Part shown: piece by piece, positions 1 through 7,947 of the stretch
Layout: each line of letters begins with the position of its first letter
How positions within the stretch are numbered: the stretch's first letter is position 1
Assembly: GCA_017994935.1 (NCBI GenBank)
Contig: JAGOJU010000002.1
Span: forward strand, 62,001 to 126,000
Length of the DNA: 64,000 nt
Origin: Opitutaceae bacterium
GTDB lineage: Bacteria > Verrucomicrobiota > Verrucomicrobiia > Opitutales > Opitutaceae
Direction: 5' to 3'
The notes under the pieces: model-generated
What the model was told of the DNA's origin: nothing
Database searches by the model: none
What the model saw: the letters and a program-made list of their open reading frames with translations, nothing else
Position numbers and translations under genes: made by a program

Positions 1-173
1 GCGAAGTCCGTCTTTGGCGAACATGGAAAATGCCTTGGTCCGAATGGAATCGCATGACACAGGCCCTTTACCCGAGCCCGCCGATATGCCATTCCCTCGG
101 GTGCTCCTCACAGGCAGTGCCCGCATGATCGCAGGCTCTCCAAGGATCCCGGACCCGCATCCCCACTTCCTCC

Positions 174-995
174 ATGCTGCCTCAACTCATTTCCTTGCGT
201 ACGCTCTCGGCATCGACGAGCACCACCTACGACTGGCACTCCCACACCTTCGAGGAATTCACGCTCGTGACCGACGACTCCTGCCTCATCGGCTATCCTC
301 CGGGTTGGCTCCACGCAAACAACGGGACGCTTCTCCACTACCATCCGGGCGAACGTCACGGGGCCTGGGTGTCACCCCAGCAGCGTCCCCGCTTCTGGGT
401 GCTGCACTTCAAGGCCGACCAGGACCTCTATCCCACGCTCGCACCGCTCAATGTCTCCGAACCGGCGCGGCGCGTATGGACTCTCACGGCCGAGCAGCGC
501 GAGATGTTCCAGTGGCTCTTTCTGCAGATGCTCAATGAGCAGTCCGCCGAGCGTTCCCACCGGCAGGGCTCGATCTCCGCGTGGCTTCAGCTCCTGCTCA
601 TTTCCGTGACCCGCTGGGCGGGGCGTCTTGCCGACACCACCACTGTCCTTCCCTCGCAGACACGTCCCGAAGTCATCCGCCTGTGGCACCGCGTCAATGA
701 GGCCGTGAGCAAACCCAACGATGAACTCGCGGACCTGTATTCAACACCCAACTACGACTCCGTCCGGCACGCCTTCCGCAAGACCTTCGGGCATTCGCCC
801 CGCGAAATGCTGCAGCGGCTGCGAATGGAACACGCGAAGACGCTCCTTCTCGAGTCCTCGTTGAGCATCAAGGAAATCGCAATCCGGGTCGGCTACGTCG
901 AGCAGCACAACTTCAACCGCATGTTTCACCGCTATGCCGGCGTCGCCCCCTCCGTGTGGCGGACAAATCCCTTCAGCCGTTCCGTAAAGGCCTGA
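174..995 (+). CDS. AraC-family transcriptional regulator
   Basis: A 273-aa protein with the two-part AraC layout. The N-terminal half (about residues 15-110) looks like a cupin effector-binding domain: it has histidines in WHSHTFEEFTLV and HYHPGERHGAW. The C-terminal 100 residues form the double helix-turn-helix, with the hallmark stretch LLESSLSIKEIAIRVGYVEQHNFNRMFHRYAGVAP near residues 222-260. It precedes, on the same strand, the transketolase and secreted-protein genes and is a plausible local activator for sugar use. The ligand cannot be told from the sequence. No clear Shine-Dalgarno is seen before the ATG, so an upstream start is possible. Confidence 0.85.
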   Translation: MLPQLISLRTLSASTSTTYDWHSHTFEEFTLVTDDSCLIGYPPGWLHANNGTLLHYHPGERHGAWVSPQQRPRFWVLHFKADQDLYPTLAPLNVSEPARRVWTLTAEQREMFQWLFLQMLNEQSAERSHRQGSISAWLQLLLISVTRWAGRLADTTTVLPSQTRPEVIRLWHRVNEAVSKPNDELADLYSTPNYDSVRHAFRKTFGHSPREMLQRLRMEHAKTLLLESSLSIKEIAIRVGYVEQHNFNRMFHRYAGVAPSVWRTNPFSRSVKA

Positions 996-1167
996 CATTT
1001 TTCCGCGGAGACTAAAGACGCTCCGGCCCGTTTCGGTCACTCTTGCCGCTGATGACAGCAACACCGCATCGGAGCCGCAGGGCCCGCCTCATCACGCCCG
1101 CCCAACGCCCGGAACCCACGCACCGCTGCGTCCCGTGCCTGCCCGAGCCCCGCCCTGGAGGTGTGTG

Positions 1168-2007
1168 ATGCTTGATGCCTCCCAACGCCGGTTTCTGCAG
1201 GAGAAGGCCCGTCATGTGCGACGCGAAATCGTGACGATGGTCTATCAGGCCCGCTCCGGTCACATCGGCGGCAGCCTCAGCTCCACCGAGGTGGTGGTCG
1301 CACTCTACCATCACCTCATGCGACACGATCCGAGGAATCCGCGCCTGCCGGATCGGGACCGTTTTGTCCTGTCCAAGGGGCATTGTTCGCCGGTTCTCTA
1401 CGCCACGTTGGCGGACTGCGGCTACTTCCCGGCCAGCGACCTCAAGACCTTTCGACGTCCGGGTTCCCATCTGCAGGGGCACCCGTTCCAGCCCAAGACC
1501 CCCGGACTGGACGCCTCCACAGGCACGCTCGGCTTGGGACTGTCCACGGCCTGCGGTCTCGCGCTCGCGGGGATGCTGAGGAATGCCTCCCACAACGTCT
1601 TCGCCCTCTGTGGCGACGGCGAACAACAGGAGGGCCAGATCTGGGAGGCAGCCCTGTTTGCGCACAAGTACCGTCTCTCGCGGCTGATCGCGTTCACCGA
1701 TCGCAACCGCCTGCAGACCGACGGCTCCACCGAGTCGGTAATGCCTCTCGATCCGCTTCCCGACAAGTGGCGCGCATTCGGCTGGAACGTCAGCGTCATC
1801 GACGGCCACGATTTTGACCAGATCGACAAGGCCGTCGTCCAGGCCAGGGCACAGGTCAGCCGCCCCACGATGATCATCGCCAATACGATCAAGGGCCGCG
1901 GTGTCTCCTTCATGGAAAATGTCGCGGAATGGCATGGAAACCCGCCCAACGCCGAGCAGTTCTCCCGCGCCTCCGCTGAACTCGGTCGTGACGAATCTCC
2001 CGCCTGA
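1168..2007 (+). CDS. Transketolase, N-terminal (TPP-binding) subunit
   Basis: A 279-aa protein that is the N-terminal half of a split transketolase. It carries the thiamine diphosphate motif starting GDGEQQEGQIWEAA near residue 149 and ending TDRN, plus the SKGH motif near residue 70. The ATG at 1168 was chosen because GGAGGTG lies five bases upstream; an in-frame GTG at 1135 has no such site. The C-terminal subunit follows after 20 bp, so the two chains should be made together and assemble to transfer C2 units between ketose and aldose phosphates. Its place in a sugar-utilisation cluster suggests a dedicated rather than housekeeping transketolase or a related TPP enzyme. That is an inference. 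Confidence 0.9.
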   Translation: MLDASQRRFLQEKARHVRREIVTMVYQARSGHIGGSLSSTEVVVALYHHLMRHDPRNPRLPDRDRFVLSKGHCSPVLYATLADCGYFPASDLKTFRRPGSHLQGHPFQPKTPGLDASTGTLGLGLSTACGLALAGMLRNASHNVFALCGDGEQQEGQIWEAALFAHKYRLSRLIAFTDRNRLQTDGSTESVMPLDPLPDKWRAFGWNVSVIDGHDFDQIDKAVVQARAQVSRPTMIIANTIKGRGVSFMENVAEWHGNPPNAEQFSRASAELGRDESPA

Positions 2008-2027
2008 ACCACTTCTCCACCGCTGCC

Positions 2028-2975
2028 ATGCCATCGCGACAACAAACCCGCCAGGGATATGCCGACGCCCTCATCGAGCTTGCCACCACACGACCGGAGA
2101 TCGTCGTGCTCGACGCCGATGTCGCCAAGGCCACCAAGACCTGCGATTTTGAGCGCCTCCATCCCGGCCGTTTCTTCAACTGCGGCACCCAGGAGCAAAA
2201 CCTTCTTTGCGTCGCCGCAGGGCTTGCCCTCGAGGCATGGATCCCTTTTGCCACGACATTTGCCATATTTGCGACGACCCGCGCCGCCGACCAGCTCCGC
2301 AACGCCATCGCCTACCCGAATCTCAACGTCAAGGTCGTCGGCACGCACGGCGGCATCAGCACCGGAGGAGACGGCGCCTCCCACCAGGCCTGCGAGGACA
2401 TCGCCATGGCCCGTGCTCTCCCCAACATGACCGTGCTCGTCCCAGGCGACTACGAGGAGGCCCGCCAGGCGACCTTCGCCGCCGCACGGCATTCCGGACC
2501 CGTCTACCTGCGTCTCGGACGCGACTCGTACCCCGTCGTGCCGCAGCTGCACGGCGAATTTGTCATAGGCAGGGCCAAATACCTGCGCAGCGGCAACGAT
2601 CTCACAATCTGCACTACAGGCATCATGGCGCACGAGGGACTTGTCGCAGCCCGCGAACTCGAAGGTCACGGTTATCAGGCACGCGTCCTGCATTTTCCGA
2701 CGATCAAACCGTTCGACACCGACGCCCTGCTTCTCGCCGCGCGCGAAACGCGTGCCTTCGTCACCGCAGAGGAACACTCCATCATCGGTGGCCTCGGAGA
2801 GGCGGTCGCCGGTGTCCTTGCGGAAAATCATCCGGCTCCTCTGCGTCGCGTGGGGGTACGTGACCTCTTCGGACAATCGGGCCATGGAAACGAGTTGCTC
2901 GATCTCTACGGCCTGCGCGCGCGGGACATCGTCTCCCAATCGCTTACCCTGCTGCAATCCCGGGCTGTCGCATGA
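2028..2975 (+). CDS. Transketolase, C-terminal subunit
   Basis: A 315-aa protein with the pyrimidine-binding and C-terminal domains of transketolase. The stretch CGTQEQNLLCVAAGLALEAWIPFATTFAIF (about residues 55-85) holds the conserved catalytic glutamate that activates TPP. HGGISTGGDGASHQACEDIAMARALPNM follows near residue 105, and the C-terminal nucleotide-binding-like domain has VTAEEHSIIGGLGEAVA near residue 245. It begins 20 bp after the N-terminal subunit, and its stop codon overlaps the next start by 4 bp (ATGA), so translation of the three genes is probably coupled. Split transketolases of this size are common in bacteria and archaea. Confidence 0.9.
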   Translation: MPSRQQTRQGYADALIELATTRPEIVVLDADVAKATKTCDFERLHPGRFFNCGTQEQNLLCVAAGLALEAWIPFATTFAIFATTRAADQLRNAIAYPNLNVKVVGTHGGISTGGDGASHQACEDIAMARALPNMTVLVPGDYEEARQATFAAARHSGPVYLRLGRDSYPVVPQLHGEFVIGRAKYLRSGNDLTICTTGIMAHEGLVAARELEGHGYQARVLHFPTIKPFDTDALLLAARETRAFVTAEEHSIIGGLGEAVAGVLAENHPAPLRRVGVRDLFGQSGHGNELLDLYGLRARDIVSQSLTLLQSRAVA

Positions 2976-4078
2976 TTCCGTTCACACGCGCCTCGAAGGA
3001 GTTTCGAATCGGCCGTTTTGCCTTCGGAAAAATAATCCCGTGGTTCAGTCTGTCGTGGACCGCACTTTCCGGAGCAGCCCCGGTCGGCGGAACCGCTCCA
3101 GAAATCGACATCTGGTACGGAGAACGCCAGCGCGTTGGTCACCTTGGCACCGCACAGGAGGACTTCAATCTGCTCGGTCACATCGACTCCTGGCGCGAAC
3201 TCGACACCCTGGAGTGGTCACTCAATGAGCGGGCACCTGTGCCGCTGAACTTTCGAGTCTACCGGCGCCTCGCAGCCGAGGGCGACTTCAATGCCGACAT
3301 TCCCCTCGGCCGCCTCAGAGCGGGTGAGAACTCTATCAATCTCACCGCGCGCTGGCGCGACGGTCGCACCGTCTCTCGCATGGTCACGATCTCTCGCGAG
3401 CAAGGGTCAACTCCCCTGCCCCGTTTCATTCACTGGGCATCGGTGCCGAATCCGCAGGACGCCGGCCAGATTGTCGACGGTCTCTGGAGCGTCACGCCGG
3501 ACGGGCTGCGCACGGTGCTCACCGGCTACGACCGCATCTTTCTCATCGGTGAAAACAACTGGCGTGACTACGATGTCCGCACGTCCATCCGGGTCCACCG
3601 TGCACCCGACCTTTCCGAGAGCCCCGGGGTAGGCCTGATTGCGCGCTTTACGGGACACGTGGTCGGAGGCCCCAAACATTTTCCCTCCGGCCAACCCAAA
3701 TGGGGCTACCAGCCCTTTGGCACCATCGCCTGGATAAGATGGTCGAAACAAACTCCCCCGTCATCTCCGCAGGCCCAATACTTTCCAGGCAGCGAAGGGC
3801 GTCCCACGGACCTCAAGGCTGTGGCCTTCATGGTGGGCACGCGTTATGACCTGCGCGTCACCTGCAAGACACTCCCGGACGATGCCGAAGGCCGGGGGGT
3901 GACCCACTACCGTTTCAAGATCTGGCCTGCGGAAAACTCCGAGCCCGAAGCGTGGACCTGGGAGCGCACCCAGACGAGCGCGACGGCATTACGAAGCGGA
4001 GGCGTTGCCCTGCTTGCCCACAAGGTCGACGTCACCTTCGGCGACGTTACCGTGCTGCCGCTTTCTTCCGAGCCCTGA
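2972..4078 (+). CDS. Secreted hypothetical protein, LamG-like fold possible
   Basis: A 368-aa protein of unknown function. The N-terminus (FGKIIPWFSLSWTALSGAAP, residues 19-38) looks like an export signal. The C-terminal half, with NWRDYDVRTSIRVHR..GVGLIARFTGHV and later GGVALLAHKVDVTFGDVTV, reads like a concanavalin-A/LamG or DUF1080-type beta-sandwich found in secreted carbohydrate-active proteins. That assignment rests on motif feel, not on a diagnostic residue. It starts within the stop codon of the transketolase C-subunit, so it is likely co-transcribed with it, an odd pairing of cytoplasmic enzyme and exported protein. Confidence 0.7.
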   Translation: MIPFTRASKEFRIGRFAFGKIIPWFSLSWTALSGAAPVGGTAPEIDIWYGERQRVGHLGTAQEDFNLLGHIDSWRELDTLEWSLNERAPVPLNFRVYRRLAAEGDFNADIPLGRLRAGENSINLTARWRDGRTVSRMVTISREQGSTPLPRFIHWASVPNPQDAGQIVDGLWSVTPDGLRTVLTGYDRIFLIGENNWRDYDVRTSIRVHRAPDLSESPGVGLIARFTGHVVGGPKHFPSGQPKWGYQPFGTIAWIRWSKQTPPSSPQAQYFPGSEGRPTDLKAVAFMVGTRYDLRVTCKTLPDDAEGRGVTHYRFKIWPAENSEPEAWTWERTQTSATALRSGGVALLAHKVDVTFGDVTVLPLSSEP

Positions 4079-4174
4079 TCAATAACCCGCGGCCGCCCTA
4101 TCTGTACCGTTCTTATAAGCGACCCCCGAAAAACCACCCCGTTCGCAACGCCTCACTTTTACCGCCTTTCTCCC

Positions 4175-6496
4175 ATGGAATCCCGCTTCGCTCCATTCCC
4201 GCTGCCCACACTGCTTTTCATCGGCACTCTGGCCGCCGTTTCATCGTGCATCGGGGCACCCAATCCCGCTCTCTGGCGCAGGATTGACAGTTCGACCACC
4301 GGCATCCTCCCTGCGCCCGCTGCCACCCTGGTTGAACCCACGGCCGCCCGGGTGCTTGATGTCGACGGCGATGGCGACAATGACTTCATCATCGCCGGAC
4401 GCAAAGGTCCTCCGGCGCTCACTCTCTGGCGCTACAACGCAGGCAGCTGGGTCCCCGAGGTCATCGAGCCCGACTCCCTCCGCATCGAGGCGGGTGGCGC
4501 CGTCCACGACATCGATGGCGACGGTGATCCGGATGTCGTTTTTGGCGGCGACAATTCCTCTGGGAATATCTGGTGGTGGGAAAATCCGCAGCCCAAAACC
4601 GGGCGCTGGATACGTCATGTGATCAAAACAGATAAACCCACGAAGCATCACGACATGATTTTCGGCGACTTTGATGGCGACGGTCGCGCCGAACTCGTCG
4701 CCTGGAACCAGAACGGCCATCAGCTGATTCGTTTCATCATTCCCAACAATCCCAAGGCGGCCTCGCCTTGGCCCTTCACGACCATTTTTCGCTGGCAGGA
4801 CGCCGCTCAGCACGAGGGGCTCGCAGCCATTGACGTCGATGGCGATGGCGTGACCGACATCGTCGGAGCCGGGCGCTGGTTCCGCCATGCCGGCGAGGGC
4901 CGCTTCACCGAAGAAGTGGTGGACCCTTCGATGACCTTCACCCGCGCGGTCGCTGGCCAGTTTGTCAATGGCGGACGACCCGAACTGGTCTTCGGTCCCG
5001 GTGATGATGACGGTCCACTCAAGTGGTATCAGTGGGAAAATGGCCGCTGGGTCTCGCACACCCTCGAGCCCCACATGATCCACAGCCACACGCTCGAGGC
5101 GGGCGACATCAACGGCGACGGGCATCTCGACATCATGACGGCCGAAATGGGCCAGTGGTCGATAGAAGGGGGAAACAACGAGCACCCCCGCGTGCTTGCC
5201 TTCTATGGCGACGGCAAAGGCAACTTCCGCAAACAAACTGTCAGCGTCGGTCAAGGAATCCATGAAGGCCGGCTTGCCGATCTGAATGGCGACGGACGGC
5301 TCGATATCCTGGGCAAACCCTTCCGCCATCATGTGCCCCGGCTCACGCTCTGGATCAACCAGGGTGCCCATTCCACGCCGCTGTCCCTCGACCGATGGAA
5401 GCGTCACCTCGTCGACCCACCCCTCACCCCTTTCGACAGCCCCTTGCCCCCGCCGCAGCGCGCGCGTCGCCTGCTGATCGACGCCGCGGACATCGACGGC
5501 GACGGGCTACCGGATCTGATCACCGGCCCGGCGTGGCACCACAATCCCGGCAGCCCGGGCGCAACCTGGGAACGCCACAACATCGGCGGCGACTTCGGCA
5601 ATCTCGCGGTCGCGTATGATTTTGATGGCGACGGCGACATCGATCTTCTCGGGACCGTGGGGCACTTCAAAGGCGCCCAGCTCATCCTCGCCGTCAATGA
5701 CGGCACCGGGCGCTTCTCCCTGCGCACGGATCTTCCGGCAGGCAGCGGAGATTTCCTGCAAGGGGCCGTCGCGGCCCGCCTGGGCGGACGGCAAACCTCA
5801 GCAGTCCTCTCCTGGCATCGCGGTAAGCAGATCGACATGCTTTCCTTTCCCACCGGGCAGGCCACCTCTCCATGGAAACTCACAAAGCTGTCCGAAGAGT
5901 CACTCAATGAACAACTCACTGTCGGCGACATCGATGGTGACGCCGACCTCGACCTCCTCCTCGGTACCCAGTGGCTTAGAAACGACAACGACAGCTGGTC
6001 GCAACACCGCCTCGGCACCGTTGGTGACTTTGGTCCTAAGGTGAAGGCGGACCGCAGCCGCCTTGCGGACATCAACCGCGATGGCCGGCTCGACGCTGTT
6101 GTCGGACTTGAAAACGGCACAGGCATCTTCTGGTTCGAACAGCCCGAGGGCGACCCGACGAAACCGTGGACACGCCACCTTGTCGGCGACGTCGCCGGCC
6201 AGGGCTTCAGCCTGGATGTTGCCGATTTCGATGCCGATGGTGATCTCGACATCGTTGTCGGCGAGCATCGCAATCCCGACAACGTCAACCGCGTGATTCT
6301 CTTCGAGAACCTCGACGGCACCGGCGGCAGCTGGAAACAGCATGTCATCGACAGCGGCCCCGCCAACCAGATCGATCATCATGACGGCACGCTGGCCGTC
6401 GACCTCGACGGCGATGGCGACCTCGATATCGCCAGCATCGGCTGGAACAATTCAGCCGTGTGGGTCCTCGAGAACCTCGCAATCTCATCCCCCTAA
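4175..6496 (+). CDS. FG-GAP/VCBS repeat protein, probable lipoprotein
   Basis: A 773-aa exported protein built of FG-GAP/VCBS-like beta-propeller blades. About twelve calcium-loop motifs are visible, among them DVDGDGDND, DIDGDGDPD, DFDGDGRAE, DVDGDGVTD, DINGDGHLD, DLNGDGRLD, DIDGDGLPD, DFDGDGDID, DFDADGDLD and DLDGDGDLD. The signal peptide ends in AAVSSC (Cys25), which fits a lipobox, so it may be anchored in the outer membrane. Such proteins bind calcium and often act in adhesion or polysaccharide capture. It lies between two other secreted proteins upstream of a TonB receptor, which suggests a surface role in the same uptake pathway. No catalytic domain is seen. Confidence 0.85.
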   Translation: MESRFAPFPLPTLLFIGTLAAVSSCIGAPNPALWRRIDSSTTGILPAPAATLVEPTAARVLDVDGDGDNDFIIAGRKGPPALTLWRYNAGSWVPEVIEPDSLRIEAGGAVHDIDGDGDPDVVFGGDNSSGNIWWWENPQPKTGRWIRHVIKTDKPTKHHDMIFGDFDGDGRAELVAWNQNGHQLIRFIIPNNPKAASPWPFTTIFRWQDAAQHEGLAAIDVDGDGVTDIVGAGRWFRHAGEGRFTEEVVDPSMTFTRAVAGQFVNGGRPELVFGPGDDDGPLKWYQWENGRWVSHTLEPHMIHSHTLEAGDINGDGHLDIMTAEMGQWSIEGGNNEHPRVLAFYGDGKGNFRKQTVSVGQGIHEGRLADLNGDGRLDILGKPFRHHVPRLTLWINQGAHSTPLSLDRWKRHLVDPPLTPFDSPLPPPQRARRLLIDAADIDGDGLPDLITGPAWHHNPGSPGATWERHNIGGDFGNLAVAYDFDGDGDIDLLGTVGHFKGAQLILAVNDGTGRFSLRTDLPAGSGDFLQGAVAARLGGRQTSAVLSWHRGKQIDMLSFPTGQATSPWKLTKLSEESLNEQLTVGDIDGDADLDLLLGTQWLRNDNDSWSQHRLGTVGDFGPKVKADRSRLADINRDGRLDAVVGLENGTGIFWFEQPEGDPTKPWTRHLVGDVAGQGFSLDVADFDADGDLDIVVGEHRNPDNVNRVILFENLDGTGGSWKQHVIDSGPANQIDHHDGTLAVDLDGDGDLDIASIGWNNSAVWVLENLAISSP

Positions 6497-6520
6497 AATC
6501 AGGCCAACCCCGAACCAGTC

Positions 6521-7807
6521 ATGTCCCCCCTGCGCCGACTTCCGTTCATCCTCCTGCTTTCACTTGCGCCCTTCGCGCAGGCCGATCCAGGACCCGGTGA
6601 CACCTACCGCGAGTTTACCTGGCTGCCCGAAGGCAAGGGACCCAAGAGCCGCTGGCAGCGCATCACAGGACCTGAGACCAAGAATGAACGCGCGATGCGT
6701 TTCCTTCCGAACCCCGTCAACAAATTCCTGGTGACGGACCTCGCCCAGGCCGAACGCGCCGAACTCCAGCTCGAGCTTCTGCAATGCCACGTGGGAACGA
6801 TCGGCCATGCCTTTCGGATCAACGGGGGCGAATGGATGAGCATTCCGCCCTCATCAGCCATCCCTGGAAAACTCGGCGCATCGGACGGACCGCCGCAGCA
6901 ATGGCAGTCGATGCGCTATCCCTCCATGCCCGTGCTGATCGGCGCACTGAGAGAGGGGGAGAACACCCTTGAATTCACGTGCAAACCCGGTTTCGGACTC
7001 GGGAGCAACTGGCCGCAATCCCTCGTCAATGGAGCCATTCTCCGGGTTTACTACGGCCCCACCAAACCCCATGCGTCCGGGAAGATCACCGTTTCGGCAC
7101 CGCGTGACCCCGCCACCGCGGGCGTACAACTGACCTTCACTCCCGAAAGCGAATCACCGGCGGTCGACCGCGTGGATTACATCGGACACTACCTCGGATT
7201 CGACTGGCGCGGCGAAGGATCCTACCTCGCCTGGCACTACAATTTCCGCCGAGGTGAACTCGCCCGTCATCTCGGCGGCGCCGACCGTGCACCCTGGTCC
7301 GTTCATTGGGACAGCAGCTGGGTGCCGGTCCAGCCGGCGCCGGTGCGGGTCGTGGCGCGAGTCACCGACTCCACCGGACTCCGCCACATCACATCCCCGC
7401 TTACGATCGAGGACCTCAATCCCCCAAGGGGCCAGCGTGTCCAGCTGATCGAACCCTACTCCATCCCCCCGCGGTGGCACGTGCGCGCCAACCGCAAAAT
7501 GGGCTGCAAGGTCCGCTTTCCCGACGACCTCACGCACCTGCGCGAGGTGCGCGTGCTCCTTTGCTCTTGGAACGGCCACGGCGCCGACACGATCGGCATC
7601 AATGGAACGGTGATGCTTGCCGACATCGGACGCAATCACGACCTCAGCTACGACGAAATCACTGTGCCGACCGGCGCCATCAAGCCTGGGGAAAATGAGT
7701 TCATTGTCACGAGCAGGACAAAAGAGCACGGCATCGAGGTTCAGTGGCCAGGCTTTGTGGTTCTCGCCCGGTTTTCCGAACCCGGATCGCCTGAGGGCGA
7801 ACCCTGA
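6521..7807 (+). CDS. Secreted hypothetical protein, beta-sandwich
   Basis: A 428-aa protein with a clear signal peptide (MSPLRRLPFILLLSLAPFAQA, cleaved before DPGPGD). I do not recognise a catalytic family. The sequence alternates short beta-strand-like segments with many Trp, Tyr and Gly residues (WVPVQPAPVRVVARVTDSTG; LCSWNGHGADTIGING), consistent with carbohydrate-binding beta-sandwich domains. It lies 24 bp after the FG-GAP gene and ahead of the TonB receptor, so it probably belongs to the same transcription unit and acts in the periplasm or at the surface. Confidence 0.7.
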   Translation: MSPLRRLPFILLLSLAPFAQADPGPGDTYREFTWLPEGKGPKSRWQRITGPETKNERAMRFLPNPVNKFLVTDLAQAERAELQLELLQCHVGTIGHAFRINGGEWMSIPPSSAIPGKLGASDGPPQQWQSMRYPSMPVLIGALREGENTLEFTCKPGFGLGSNWPQSLVNGAILRVYYGPTKPHASGKITVSAPRDPATAGVQLTFTPESESPAVDRVDYIGHYLGFDWRGEGSYLAWHYNFRRGELARHLGGADRAPWSVHWDSSWVPVQPAPVRVVARVTDSTGLRHITSPLTIEDLNPPRGQRVQLIEPYSIPPRWHVRANRKMGCKVRFPDDLTHLREVRVLLCSWNGHGADTIGINGTVMLADIGRNHDLSYDEITVPTGAIKPGENEFIVTSRTKEHGIEVQWPGFVVLARFSEPGSPEGEP

Positions 7808-7947
7808 GCCGCCGCAGGTTTCCATCGGAGAAAGGTCAATTTCCATTGCGGGAAAAGACAGGTCTCCGTGCAACGACTAGGATGTGGGCACTCCACCACC
7901 CTACAGCCTCAGCAAGGCACGACGTGCCGCAACCCATCCCCCCTGTC

